Part shown: positions 24,849 to 36,240 of the stretch, piece after piece | How positions within the stretch are numbered: the stretch's first letter is position 1 | Layout: every line of letters begins with the position of its first letter | Origin: Thuidium tamariscinum | Taxonomy: Eukaryota; Streptophyta; Bryopsida; Hypnales; Thuidiaceae | NCBI GenBank assembly: GCA_947034885.2 | Contig: OX344752.2 | Location: 4,960,001 to 5,024,000 of the forward strand | Direction: 5' to 3' | DNA length: 64,000 bases | Position numbers and translations under genes: made by a program | The notes under the pieces: model-generated | Databases searched by the model: none | What the model saw: only the letters and a program-made list of their open reading frames with translations | What the model was told of the DNA's origin: nothing

Positions 24849-24853
24849 GAGGG

Positions 24854-27800
24854 CAATCAAGCAAGGTAGCCCTTCCCCAAGACATGGGAGAGGAGGCAAC
24901 ACCAAGGCGTTCAAGGAGACAAGGACATGCTACAAGTGTGGCAAACCAGGCCACATTGCTAGGGATTGCAAGGGCAGCCAAGCCAAAGACAAGCAGAGTG
25001 CACACCAAGCCTCCAAAGAGGAGGAGGAGGAAGAGATTACCTTTGCCACCCATGGAGGAGGGGAGAAGGCCAACATGTTTACTTGGATTGTGGACTCGGG
25101 GGCCACCCAACATATGACCAGCCATCGAGATGCCTTCCACACCTATCAGCCCATTTCGGGGAAGAAGATTTATTTGGGAGACAATGGCATGGTGGAGGCC
25201 CTTGGCAAGGGGGAGATCCTTGTGGAGGTGCAAGTGAAGGGGCTGACCAAGAGGATCCAGATCCAAGAAGTGCTCCATGTCCCCAAGTTGCATGCCAACT
25301 TGCTTTCGGTGAGTAGATTGTCTTTGGGGGGTTTGAAGGTACATTTCAACATGGTGGGGTGTGTTGTGAGGGCACCAAGTGGAGTTTTGATAGCATCAGC
25401 CCCTCGTGAGGGCCACTTGTACCCCCTCCACTTCACCAAGGTGAATGGTACTTCCTTGGCTTGTGTTGCCCAAAGATCAGCCCAAGGATCAGCTCATGGA
25501 GACCTTGTGGAGCTTTGGCATAGGAGGCTTGGGCACTTGAATGTGAAGAGCATGAGGAGTCTCCAACACATTCTGAAGGGGCTGAATCTCTCTTCTTGCA
25601 AGCATGATTGGAGTTCTATGGTGTGCAAGGGGTGCATTGAGGGCAAGCAAGCAAGGCAGCCCTTCCCCAAGGATGGGGCAACCCGAGCCACCAAGCCATT
25701 GCAGCTTGTGCATTCCGATGTGTGTGGGCCGATGAAGACCACAACCATAGGAGGAGCAAGGTATTTTGTGACCTTCATTGATGATTTCTCTCGCAAGGTG
25801 TGGGTGTATATGCTGAAGTGCAAGAGTGAGGTGTTTGGGCGTTTTGAGACTTGGAAGGCCCTTGTAGAGGCCCAATCTGATTGCAAGGTGAAGGTGCTGC
25901 GGTCGGATAATGGAGGGGAGTATGTGTCCAAGGCCTTTGAGGAGTACTTGAAGGCCCATGGCATTGAGCACCACACATCAGCACCTTACACTCCTCAACA
26001 AAACGGTGTAGCGGAGCGTGCGAATCGCACCATTGTGGAGATGGCAAGGTCTATGATTCATGGCGAAGGGCTGAAGTATGAGCTTTGGGGGAGGCGGTGT
26101 CTACAGCGGTGTATACAAGGAACCGTTGCCCCACCCAAGCCTTGACAAGCATGACACCCCAAGAAGCTTGGAGTGGGATAAGGCCCCATGTGTCTCACAT
26201 GCGGATTTTTGGGTGCATGGCCTATGCATTGGTCCCAAGTGCCAAGAGGACCAAGTTGGATGCCAAGGGCATCAAGTGCCTTTTCCTTGGTTATTGTGAA
26301 GGAACCAAGGCTTATAGGCTGATGTGTGTGGAGACCAAGAAGATCATCAAGAGTAGAGATGTGACCTTCTTGGAGGATGGAGGTGCTGATCCCAAGCTCT
26401 TGGAGATGAGCCCAAGTGGGAGTAATGGAGGACCAGCCCAAAAGGTGGGCACAACTACAAGAGTGCACCTAGAAGATGAAGAAGATGAAGAGCGGGTGGA
26501 GCCCAAGAAGAAGGTGGCCACACCCCAAGGGAAGAGGCCATCAACCCCTTCACTTGTATCCCCTCCACTTCACCAAGGTGAATGGTACTTCCTTGGCTTG
26601 TGTTGCCCAAAGATCAGCCCAAGGATCAGCTCATGGAGACCTTGTGGAGCTTTGGCATAGGAGGCTTGGGCACTTGAATGTGAAGAGCATGAGGAGTCTC
26701 CAACACATTCTGAAGGGGCTGAATCTCTCTTCTTGCAAGCATGATTGGAGTTCTATGGTGTGCAAGGGGTGCATTGAGGGCAAGCAAGCAAGGCAGCCCT
26801 TCCCCAAGGATGGGGCAACCCGAGCCACCAAGCCATTGCAGCTTGTGCATTCCGATGTGTGTGGGCCGATGAAGACCACAACCATAGGAAGAGCAAGGTA
26901 TTTTGTGACCTTCATTGATGATTTCTCTCGCAAGGTGTGGGTGTATATGCTGAAGTGCAAGAGTGAGGTGTTTGGGCGTTTTGAGACTTGGAAGGCCCTT
27001 GTGGAGGCCCAATCTGATTGCAAGGTGAAGGTGCTGCGGTCGGATAATGGAGGGGAGTATGTGTCCAAGGCCTTTGAGGAGTACTTGAAGGCCCATGGCA
27101 TTGAGCATCACACATCAGCACCTTACACTCCTCAACAAAACGGTGTAGCGGAGCGTGCAAATCGCACCATTGTGGAGATGGCAAGGTCTATGATTCATGG
27201 CGAAGGGCTGAAGTATGAGCTTTGGGGGGAGGCGGTGTCTACAGCGGTTTATACAAGGAACCGTTGCCCCACACAAGCCTTGACAAGCATGACACCCCAA
27301 GAAGCTTGGAGTGGGATTAGGCCCCATGTGTCTCACATGCGGATTTTTGGGTGCATGGCCTATGCATTGGTCCCAAGTGCCAAGAGGACCAAGTTGGATG
27401 CCAAGGGCATCAAGTGCCTTTTCCTTGGTTATTGTGAAGGAACCAAGGCTTATAGGCTGATGTGTGTGGAGACCAAGAAGATCATCAAGAGTAGAGATGT
27501 GACCTTCTTGGAGGATGGAGGTGCTGATCCCAAGCTCTTGGAGATGAGCCCAAGTGGGAGAAATGGAGGACCAGCCCATGTAGTGGGCACAACTCCAAGA
27601 GTGCACATGGAAGATGATGAAGATGAAGATGAAGAGCAAGGAGGGGAAGATGAGGACTTGGTGGAGCCCAAGAAGAAGGTGACTACTCCCCAAGGGAAGA
27701 GATCAGCTGCTCCTTCTCCAAGATCTTCACCAAGGGAGCAAGAGCATGATCAACCCTTGGAAGAGCAAGATCAGCCATTGGAGGAGCATGACCAGCCCTT

Positions 27801-28315
27801 GGAGGAGCAAGAGGAGCCACGTTATCCAACAAGGACTCGTAGGCCTCTAGGAGATTGGTGGCTGAATCACATTCTTCCCCCACAACGTGAAGAAGAAGCC
27901 AACCTAGCTTACTTTGGAGATGCAACCACACTTGGAGAAGTGTTGGGTTGTGAAGATGCAAGCAAGTGGGAGTTGGCTATGCAAACGGAGTGCAAAGCCC
28001 TAGGTACACCACTTAACACTCATGAGGAGTTGCCCAAGCTCATAGATGACGAGTTGGAGGAGGCAAGGGCTGAAATGCAAGGTGTGCCTTATAAGGCAGC
28101 GGTGAGTTCTTTGAAGCATGCCATGGAAGCCACAAGGGCTGATTTGGCATAATCGGTGAGTGTTGTATGTGAATCCATGTCTAAGTATGGCCCAAAGTGT
28201 TGGGCAGCGGTCAAGAGAGTGTGGAGATAGTTTTATGGCGTACTTGGTAAGCCACCAATCCAAACTTGATTGCAATGATAATTCATTGCACCTTTGACCA
28301 CTCTCAAAGTGGGAG
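24854..28315 (+). pseudogene. A1 internal region right of B1: NC, PR and duplicated INT, RT/RNaseH deleted
   Basis: Resumes the A1 integrase interrupted at 19289, then jumps at about 24880 to the gag CCHC knuckle (CYKCGKPGHIARDC) and protease IVDSGATQHM. Integrase core runs intact to a one-base frameshift near 26090 (TTTGGGGGAGG where others have one more G). At 26551 the sequence returns to the pre-integrase block, giving a second integrase copy 1,137 bp downstream of the first (25414 against 26551). That copy is open to 28152. At about 27987 ELAMQ joins directly to ECKALGTPL, removing the RT core; a stop at 28150-28152 and a second deletion remove RNase H. Confidence 0.85.
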
Positions 28316-28571
28316 TGTTGAAGATCATGTACATATTAGTGTAGACCATGTACATACAGCCCTAGGAGTAGCATTAGACACTAGGTTAGTCTTAGAGTCC
28401 ATTGGGTATTGCTCGTAGTCAAAGGCAGCCCATGAAAGGTAGTTATCCCACATGGTTTGTGGATAACTAGGGAAAGGCTTCTAGCATAAGATCAGCCCAC
28501 TCATGGGTCTTTGTATCTTCCTACCATCTAAGTAAAGCCTTTCATCCATTCATAACATTGTAATCTCAATA
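28316..28571 (+). repeat. 3' LTR of A1 (type A)
   Basis: 256 bp, preceded by CAAAGTGGGAG and ending CTCAATA. The sequence after it is pol of another copia copy, not host DNA. Confidence 0.92.
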
Positions 28572-28573
28572 CT

Positions 28574-30601
28574 AATCCCAAACTCTTAAAGATGAGCCCA
28601 AGTGGGAGAAATGGAGGACCAACCCATGTGGTGGGCACAACTCCAAGAGTGCACATAGAAGATGATGGAGATGAAGATGAAGAAGATGAAGAGCGGGTGG
28701 AGCCCAAGAAGAAGGTGGCCACACCCCAAGGGAAGAGGCCATCAGCCCCTTCTCCAAGATCTTCACCAAGGGAGAAGGAGCATGATCAGCCCTTGGAAGA
28801 GCAAGTTCAGCCATTGGAAGAGCAAGACCAACCCTTGGAGGAGCAAGAGGAGCCACGTTATCCAACAAGGACCCGCAAGCCACTTGGAGATTGGTGGCTG
28901 AATCACATTCTTCCCCCACAACATGAAGAACAAGCCAATGTGGCATTCCTTGGAGATCCATCCACACTTGGAGAGGTGTTGCGTTGTGAGGATGCAAGCA
29001 AGTGGGAGTTGGCTATGCAAGAGGAGTACAAGGCCCTCATTACCAAAGGGACATGGGAGCTTGCTGCCCTTCCTTCCAAGAGATCAAGTGTGGGCTTTAA
29101 GTGGGTTTTCTCCACCAAAAGGGATGCTTTGGGTCATGTTGTGAGGTACAAGGCAAGGCTGGTTGCTAGGGCGTTTTCCTAAGTGGAGGGGGTGGATTTT
29201 AATGAGACTTTTGCTCCCGTTGCCAAGTTTAGCACCATCCGGTGTGTTGTGACTCTTGGGGCAGCCATGGACTTGGAGATGCACCAAATGGATGTGAAGA
29301 CGGCTTTTCTCAACCCCAAGCTGAAGGAGGTCATCTACATGGATCAGCCCCAAGGCTTTGTGCAAGAAGGCCAAGAGCATCTCAAGTGCAAGTTGAAGAA
29401 GGCCCTTCCCGGGTTGAAGCAATCGGGGAGAGCATGGTATCAAGATATTGATGCCATTTTTGTTAGGAAGGGCTTCCTAAGAAGCCATGCTGATCACTCA
29501 TTGTACACCATGCAAAATTGTGAGTTTTTGGTGATTGTGATCTTATATGTGGATGATCTGATCCTTCTTGCAAGTAGCATGACCAAGATGCTTGAAGTGA
29601 AGGCCATGCTCAAGGAGGAGTATGAGATGACTGACCTTGGAGAGCTGAACTATTGCCTTGGAGTGGAGTTCAAGAGGGATAGGGCTGCCCGCACCATCAC
29701 CATGGGCCAACGCAAATACCTTGAAGAAATTCTCAAGCGCTTCAAGATGGAGGAGTGCAAAGCCATAGGTACACCACTTGAGACTCGTGTGAAGTTGCCC
29801 AAGCTCACGGATGCTGAATTTGGAGAGGTGAGGGCTGAAATGCAAGGTGTGCCTTACAAGGCAGCGGTGGGTTGCTTGATGTATGCCATGGTAGCCACAA
29901 GGCCTGACTTGGCCTTTCCGGTGAGTGTTGTGAGTCAACACATGTCCAAGTATGGCCCAAAGCATTGGGCTGCGGTGAAGAGGGTGATGAGGTACCTTCA
30001 AGGCACACTTGGGCTGGAGTTGCAACTTGGAGGTGCCCATGTGACTTTGCATGGCTATTGTGATGCGGATTGGGCGGGTGATGAGGCGGATAGGAGATCC
30101 ACCACTGGCTACGTGTTTAAGCTTGAATTGGGTGCCCTTACTTGGAATTCCAAGAGGCAGCCCACCATAGCTCTTTCTACAACGGAGGTTGAATACATGG
30201 CCATGAGCCAATGCACCAAGGAGGCCATTTGGTTGCAGCAACTCTTGGCTGATGGTGGCCTTGTCCAAGAGGGGAGCACACCAATCTGGTGTGACAACCA
30301 AGGGGCCATTGCTTTGGCCAAAAATCCCACCTACCACTCTCGGACGAAGCACATTGATGTGCAACACCATTTCATTCGTGAACGAGTGGAGGCTGAGGTG
30401 ATTGAACTCAAATATGTGCCTACCCAAGCTATGGTTGCTGATGTGCTGACCAAGGCTCTTGGGAAGCCACAACACCACAACTTGATTGAGAAGATGGGCC
30501 TTCGAGCCTTTGACCACTCTCAAAGTGGGAGTGTTGAAGATCATGTACATAGTAGTGTAGACTATATACATTCAGCCCTAGGAGTAGCATTAGACTCTTA
30601 G
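28574..30601 (+). pseudogene. B2 pol fragment (INT C-term, RT, RNase H) with one nonsense codon
   Basis: Frame 28592-29182 encodes the acidic hinge with QPLEEQ repeats and the start of RT (WVFSTKRDALGHVVRYKARLVAR). A C-to-T change makes a TAA at 29180-29182 where B1 has Gln. The frame continues unchanged from 29183 to 30601 through YVDDLILL, DADWAGDEADRRSTTGY and the RNase H end, running into the 3' LTR. Apart from the missing 5' half and this stop, RT and RNase H are complete. Confidence 0.88.
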
Positions 30602-30787
30602 TTAGCCTTAGAGTCCCTTGGGTATTGCTTGTAGTCAAAGGCAGCCCATGGTGTTTAGTTATCCCACATGGTTTGTGGATAACTAGGGAAAGGCTTCTCC
30701 CTTATGTTCAGCCCACTCATGGGCCATGGTATCTTCCTACCATCTAAGTAAAGCCTTTCATCCATTCATAACATTGTAATCTCAATA
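30532..30787 (+). repeat. 3' LTR of B2 (type B)
   Basis: 256 bp, TGTTGAAG to CTCAATA, type B diagnostic positions, preceded by the polypurine tract. Confidence 0.92.
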
Positions 30788-30989
30788 GTATTCCCTTTTG
30801 TTTTTTATTTAGGGTTCAAAGTGACATTTGAGAGCCACTGTAAATACAAAATCACATCATTTCTCCCTTTTTCTTTAGGACCTCCAATTAACTTCCAAGA
30901 GTATAATAAAACATGAATTTCATTTTTGGGTTTTAGAATATGATGATTAGGGTGGAAAAGACCCTGAATCCAAAAGCACATGACCCTTG

Positions 30990-31420
30990 TTTTTCTGGGA
31001 GGTTCCTATTAGGAACCTCATTTAATTCTAAGACACATTTCGCTATTTGTTTTAGGGAGTTTCCCACCGTGAACCTCATTTCATTCGAATACACATTTTG
31101 TTTTAAGAGGTTGGAAACTTCATTTAATTTTAAAACTCATTTCTTAATTATTTAGTAAAGATTCTCATTATGAACCTCATGTAATTCAAAAACATTTTTG
31201 TCTTGAATCCCTTTTCTTTTTTAAAGGTTTCCCATTGAGAACTTCATTGAACTCAAAGACACAATTTTTTTAACATGGTTCCCATGGGAACCTCATTTAT
31301 TTCAAAAACACAATTCCCTCATTTTCTTTGCGTGGTTTACATTACAAACCTCATTTCATTAAAAAACACAATTTCCCTCTTTTTGAAAAGAGGTTTGCAT
31401 TGGGAACCGTATACAATCCA
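30990..31420. repeat. Degenerate minisatellite, about 55-70 bp period
   Basis: A block like GGAACCTCATTTAATTC followed by AAAACACA recurs at about 31010, 31070, 31130, 31170, 31240, 31288, 31346 and 31403, each preceded by a T-rich stretch and GTTCCCAT/AGG. The spacing is irregular and the units have diverged. It resembles none of the LTR leaders. Confidence 0.7.
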
Positions 31421-31811
31421 ATAACTTGTTTTATTTTATATAATTTTTGTTTTTTGTTGTGTATAACCTCATATACATTGAATTCTGTGATGCCATACTT
31501 GGAATACTCATTCAAAAGATGTTAAGCCATGTAACCTCACCTTTGGAATAATTGGAAAAAAAAATGTTTAAGTTGTTAGTAGTTGAAATTAGGGGTCAAC
31601 TTTAAATCAACCTCTACTTAAATAACCATTTAGAGATGACAAAACATTATTTTCTTTTGGGTGAAATTGTAGATCAAATATTGAAAGATTCAACTCTTAA
31701 AGACACAAGATCTACCATTGGAGCAACTCGGTTATTGAAACAACTCAACTTACGAACTTCTTGGGCACATGGATCCGCTACATTAGCATCTCAAACAGCA
31801 ACATCATCATC

Positions 31812-32138
31812 CTATGGTGCCTCATCATAGTTTGGATCATCCTTGTCATTGGCATCTTTATTGATGTCATATTCATCTTTTGCTTCACCATTCTCTATGG
31901 TCCAATGTCCCTTAACTTCTGAGTTTTCATTTTGAAGCTCTACAATAGTTTGACCTTGACTACGTTTGCGCTTGAATTTCTTATGTCGTTGTGCGTTGGG
32001 GTCTTCTGCATCAGAATTTATAGTGGGCCTACTTGGAACTCGAGGACCAACAAATATCGGAGTTGACCTACTAGGTCCTGGAACGTATGTATTCACGAAT
32101 GGTTCTATCACCCTATTTGGGTCTCTTGCCCCTATTCC
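31812..32138 (-). pseudogene. Unrecognised hydrophilic ORF fragment truncated by an LTR
   Basis: On the minus strand, an open frame enters from the LTR junction at 32138. It reads a Pro-rich stretch (VPGPSRSTPIF), a basic cluster (RHKKFKRKRSQ) and an acidic tail rich in Asp and Asn, stopping at 31812. I recognise no family. The composition suggests a disordered or nuclear protein, or part of another transposon. Confidence 0.35.
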
Positions 32139-32395
32139 TATTGAGAAAACAAAGGTATGAATGGACGAAAGGCTTTACTTAAGATGGTAGGAAGATCTCA
32201 AGCCACATGTGGGCTGAACATATAAGGTAGAAGCCTTCTCTAGTTACCCGCAACCATTGTGGGGTAACCAACCACTATGGGTTGCCTTTTGACTATAAGC
32301 AATACCCATGGACTCTAAGTCCCAACAAAGAGTCTACTCCTACTCCTAGGGTTGAATGTACATCATCTACACTATTATGTACATGTTCTTCAACA
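32139..32395 (-). mobile_element. 3' LTR of a minus-strand copia fragment
   Basis: 257 bp, reverse complement of the A/B LTR, diverged. It is followed on the plus coordinate by CTCCCACTTTG, the complement of the polypurine tract, so it is a 3' LTR. Confidence 0.87.
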
Positions 32396-32593
32396 CTCCC
32401 ACTTTGAGAGTGGTCAAAGACTCGAAGGCCCATCTTCTCAATCAAGTTGTGGTGTTGTGGCTTCCGAAGGGCCTTGGTTAGCACATCAGCAACCATAGCT
32501 TGGGTAGGCACATACTTGAGCTCAATCACCTCAGCCTCCACTCGTTCACGAATGAAATGGTGTTGCACATCAATGTGCTTGGTCTGAGAGTGG
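32396..32593 (-). pseudogene. RNase H C-terminal fragment of copia pol
   Basis: The minus frame reads ..TKHIDVQHHFIRERVEAEVIELKYVPTQAMVADVLTKAL.., the end of copia RNase H, next to the LTR at 32139. It is broken at 32594 where another LTR begins inside codons equivalent to the HSRTKH motif. Confidence 0.88.
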
Positions 32594-32723
32594 TATTGAG
32601 ATTACAAAGTAATGTATGGAAGAAAGGCTTTACTTAGATGGTAGGAAGATACCAAACCACATGAGTGGGCTGAACTTAAGCTAGAATCCTTTCTCTAGTT
32701 ATCCACAAACCCTGTGGGATAAC
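32594..32723 (-). mobile_element. Truncated minus-strand A/B LTR
   Basis: The first 130 bp (plus coordinates) of a reverse-complemented A/B LTR, inserted in the RNase H fragment. It is itself cut at 32724 by a plus-strand family C LTR. Confidence 0.85.
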
Positions 32724-32984
32724 TGTTGAAGGAAGTGAGTAGTTAGATTAGAAGATTGTTTGTAGCTAAACAATGTGTATTTAGAGAGGTCAACCTTCTT
32801 AGAGGTGTTAATAGAGAGGGGCAGCCCTTGTAGAGGAGACATAACCCATATGGTTAGTCACTCCATTAGTTGGTAGAGTAGTATAAGAGGTCGGCCCCTA
32901 GCATGGACTTGACACCCTTTTCTCATACTTGTTTGAGTTCTTCCTTCATTGGATTACTTCACCTTGGTGTTCTTTCACTCAATA
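32724..32984 (+). mobile_element. Solo family C LTR
   Basis: A complete 261-bp family C LTR, TGTTGAAGGAAG to CACTCAATA, with no primer-binding site after it. The flanks ATAAC and CTTTT do not match, so the target duplication is lost or the solo LTR formed by unequal exchange. Confidence 0.85.
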
Positions 32985-33271
32985 CTTTTCATATTATTAG
33001 TTTGCAGATTGCACAAAGTGCTAACTTAAAAAAAAATGTAAAATTCAAATTCAAGTCAACATGTAAGAACATAGCACAATCTTGCTACAATGTTTTGTAG
33101 CTATAGTTTTTGTTTGAATTTAACATGCAAAAATCATTTTTATTTCATTTTTCATACATTAAAGCATGCAACTAAATTATTTTGTAGAGAGTATAATGGT
33201 AGAAGGGGACCACCAATTTCCACAAATTATTCAAATATGCACATTGACAAAGCAATCTAAACATTCACCAT

Positions 33272-34165
33272 TTACACTATTATCCTCCTAGAATTAAAGG
33301 GATTCCACCCACTTTCCATTAACTTGGTTTCTTCTAACCTACGTGACATTTCTAGAATCCAAGGATGATGCAAAACCTCCAATGGACTCAAACATTTGTT
33401 AACATTGCGTGTCAACATTTTTTGAATGAGATCTTTGGCACCCTTCAAGATGTGTGGCCATTGATTCTCTGCAAATAAATCTTCGTCCTTCGCAATTTCT
33501 TCATACACATTTGCGAATGTGTAACCACCAAAAGGAGCATGTGCCGTTAAGAGAGCATAGAGTACCACTCCAAGGCTCCAAATGTCCGCTTTGGGTCCAT
33601 GGGTGCCTCTTATGACTTCGGGAGCCGTATATGGTGGAGTACCAACCACATCTTTCAATATTTCACCAGACTCAAAAAGTTGGGCCAATCCAAAATCAAT
33701 CATTTTGACGGGTGAACCTTTGCCTTTGGTTTGGAACAACAAGTTTTCAAGCTTCAAGTCCCTATGCACTATGCCAAATCTATGGCAAGCATCAATAGCA
33801 CTAGCAATTTCTTTGATTATTTGAGCGGCGCTTGGCTCATCAAAAATACCATTTTGAAGAATATAATCGAATATTGAGCCTCCTTCACATAGCTCCATTA
33901 CTATGTATACATAATCATTGTCTTCCAAAACATCTTTGAGGGCCACTATATTTGGGTGTTCATTAAGATTGATCAACCTTAAGATGTTAATTTCACGTTT
34001 CACCATTTCTTGTTGTTTTAGTGAAACAAGGTTGCTCTTTGATAGGCATTTGCATGCATAACATTTGTTGGTTCTAATTTGGGTGCACAAATATGTCACA
34101 CCAAAAGCACCTGCCCCCAATTGCTTGCCTTTAGTATAGAAGTCTGTGAATTTGATCGTGTCCAT
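33272..34165 (-). CDS. Ser/Thr protein kinase, CDPK/PPCK-like, kinase domain only
   Basis: 297 aa, intronless, ATG at 34165. It is a complete kinase domain: glycine loop LGAGAFG (16-22), ATP-binding Lys39 in YACK, Glu58, catalytic HRDLKLEN (Asp136, Asn141), DFG (157-159), GTPPYTAPE activation end, and DIWSLGVVLYALL. The N-lobe (FGVTYLCT..YACKCLSK) is closest to the calcium-dependent kinase/PEP-carboxylase-kinase group. It stops about 20 residues after the domain (WNPFNSRRIIV) and has no EF hands, so it resembles PPCK in architecture (family length about 270-300 aa). HRDLK is followed by Leu rather than the usual Pro. Without a phylogeny I cannot choose between PPCK and a truncated CDPK-related kinase. 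No disruption seen. Confidence 0.85.
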   Translation of the reverse strand: MDTIKFTDFYTKGKQLGAGAFGVTYLCTQIRTNKCYACKCLSKSNLVSLKQQEMVKREINILRLINLNEHPNIVALKDVLEDNDYVYIVMELCEGGSIFDYILQNGIFDEPSAAQIIKEIASAIDACHRFGIVHRDLKLENLLFQTKGKGSPVKMIDFGLAQLFESGEILKDVVGTPPYTAPEVIRGTHGPKADIWSLGVVLYALLTAHAPFGGYTFANVYEEIAKDEDLFAENQWPHILKGAKDLIQKMLTRNVNKCLSPLEVLHHPWILEMSRRLEETKLMESGWNPFNSRRIIV

Positions 34166-34230
34166 TGTGAAAAGCAACAATTGACAAGTTCATGAAAGCA
34201 AAAATAGAAGAATAATAATGTGGAGCCTTG

Positions 34231-34239
34231 CTATTTATA
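34231..34239 (-). promoter_or_regulatory. TATA box of the kinase gene
   Basis: TATAAATAG on the minus strand, about 66 bp upstream of the ATG. This spacing leaves a 5' UTR of roughly 35 nt. Confidence 0.65.
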
Positions 34240-35689
34240 GTTGAGTTGTGTGTCTTTTACTTTGAACTAGTTTTTACCTATCTTTTACATTGACCTATTT
34301 TCCATCTATCTTTTATGCTTGTTTGTTTTCATTTAGTTTTTACTTTATTCTAGTTTCATTTTGTTTTCATTTTGTTTTCCATTAGTTTTTACTTTGTTTT
34401 AGTTTTGATTTAGCTTTTACATTGATCTAGTTTTCATTTAGCTTTAATGTTGATTTATTTTTTACTTTTTATAACAAATCTTACTTGTGCGTAGATTTTA
34501 CTTCTATTTGACTTTCAATTAGCTTCAATTTTTTATTTTTTATTTGAGACTTCTCTAGTGTACCTTGTACCTTTGCTACAATCCAAATAAAAGTAAAAAT
34601 CATTTCTTTGAATAGTAATTTGTAAGAACTTTGAAATTCAATATCTTTTATGCTTGAAGGAATGCAAAGGCTCAAGATCGTGGCATATAGGCATACAATG
34701 TGAAAATTACTTTTTCTTCAAAATAAGGTCTAATTTAATTCAAATTTTTGTTCCTAAAAACTTTGAAATTCAAAAACTTCCACACCATAGGTCTAAATGC
34801 CACGAAACAAAGTCCTTGTGCCATTCATTTCAAAGGGCTTTCTAATGTTATCAAAAGTAATTTCAAAATATTATTTGTTTTTTAAATCTCAACATATCAA
34901 ATAAATTAAACAAATTAAACAACCTAACAGGTATAATATATATTTAATTTTGATTAAATTTTTTCATTGTCTTAAATTTGATCTACTTTCAAACTTGTTT
35001 TGGTTTGATTGATATTACAAGTAGCTTTTAATTTGACCTTTTTGAACAGTGGATTGTATAGTGTCATTTAATACAAGTATAGTAAAATGCAAGTACGGAA
35101 GTGTTATGAGCACTTCAATCATTAGGAAGAATTTGAGGCCAAGCAGTGGCCCCTTGCCTTTAGAAACTGCATGGGGCGTTTGATCTTCGCTAACAAACAT
35201 TTCTGGATCTTGTGGTTGCCAGCAATCACATCGGACGGCTAGCCTCCATATTTCTGGTAAGGGCTGCCCATGCATGTAATCATGATTGCACGAGCCTAAC
35301 AATCTGGGTGATGATTATCCCCCAACTCAGCTTTCCCTCCTTTTGGAGGTCGACGTGTGCAACGAGTATTTGGCGCCAAAAGCTGAATTAGATGAAAATT
35401 GGCGCGGATTTCATTTGATCTCAATTTGGCAAGAACTGGATGATTGGAGAAATTTGATTAACTGAACTCCATAGGCCGAACTACCAAAGTGAAGAATTGA
35501 GTTACTAAAATGGTCAAAAAATGCCTTAATGTAGACAATTTGAACCAAGACTGCAGAGGATCATATTCGGATCATTTTATTTTATTTTTTAACACAATTG
35601 AAACGGAATTTCATATATTCAGATCATTGAATTAAAAAAGCCATTGCTACTTTCTAAGTTTGATTACAGTGGAGTTAAAGTATTTGATA
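34240..35689. other. Non-coding DNA upstream of the kinase
   Basis: T-rich sequence with repeated TAGTTTT-type strings at 34250-34470 (TTTTACTTTGTTTTAGTTTT). No gene recognised. The minus frame at 35015-35302 shows no known motif. Confidence 0.5.
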
Positions 35690-36240
35690 AGCTCCACTGC
35701 TACAATGCAAAAAATGAAGTCCTTCTGCACAATTCTCCCCTTCAATAGGTTTGGGAGTGAATTGAACCCAACCTCAATCCATGGGAAAACGCTGAAATTT
35801 TTTATTTTCCATGCATGATAAAATTTGCAAATTTTGAATTCATATTTGCAATGAAAGGCCCCAAATTAGTTAAAGAGGATATATATGATAATTTAATTAA
35901 GCACAAAATAGGGGATCTTTTTTTACTCACACCCCTAAAATGATTTGGAAGGGCTAAGTGAGGGGGCCAATTCACCCCAACCCTTGCTTGGCCCTTCTAA
36001 ATCATTTTTATTGTGCAAGTAAAAAAAAATCTATTTTGTGCATTACTAATTTATCATGTATGTCTCTCCTAGCTAATTTGGGGTCTCTCATTGCAAATAT
36101 GAATTCAAAATTTGCAAATTTTATCATGCAAAGAAATTTAAAAATTTAATATTTTTCGAATAGGCCAAGGGAGGAGGATTAGTTCACCCAAGCCCTTTAA
36201 CCCCTAAACACCCAAACTTCATTTTTTGGCAACATAGCAA
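35690..36240. repeat. Foldback repeat, copy 1
   Basis: A large inverted repeat with arms of about 200 bp or more. On the left, TTTGCAAATTTTGAATTCAT and CCTAAAATGATTTGGAAGGG; on the right their complements, GAATTCAAAATTTGCAAAT and CCTTCTAAATCATTTTTATT. The centre of symmetry is near 35970. It resembles a foldback or long-TIR non-autonomous DNA transposon. Confidence 0.85.

Larger units (their letters stand above)
17866..28571 (+). mobile_element. Rearranged Ty1-copia element A1 (contains nested B1)
   Basis: The element has LTRs at 17866/17921-18176 and 28316-28571, a primer-binding site at 18177, a leader, and an internal region split by element B1 (19290-24848). The internal order is scrambled. 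The leader runs at about 19025 into the pre-integrase region. After B1 the sequence resumes for about 25 bp of integrase, then jumps back at about 24880 to the gag zinc knuckle. It continues through protease and integrase and then repeats 1,137 bp of integrase in tandem. RT and RNase H are deleted. No target duplication flanks it (ATTTG left, CTAAT right), so the ends may come from LTR-LTR recombination. It cannot be autonomous. Confidence 0.8.
28572..30787 (+). mobile_element. Ty1-copia element B2, 5'-truncated (pol 3' half and 3' LTR)
   Basis: Begins in the integrase C-terminal region at the DPKLLEMSPSG block, with no recognisable 5' half left of A1. It is nearly identical to B1 over about 2.2 kb at a constant offset of about 5,939 bp. 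It ends with a type B LTR followed by GTATT. Its left end coincides with the A1 LTR end, so either A1 inserted here and the left half was lost, or the two were joined by recombination. Confidence 0.85.

Noticed and set aside
28316..28576. Target duplication for A1
   Set aside because: ATTTG at 17861-17865 and CTAAT at 28572-28576 do not match, nor does the sequence before 17921.
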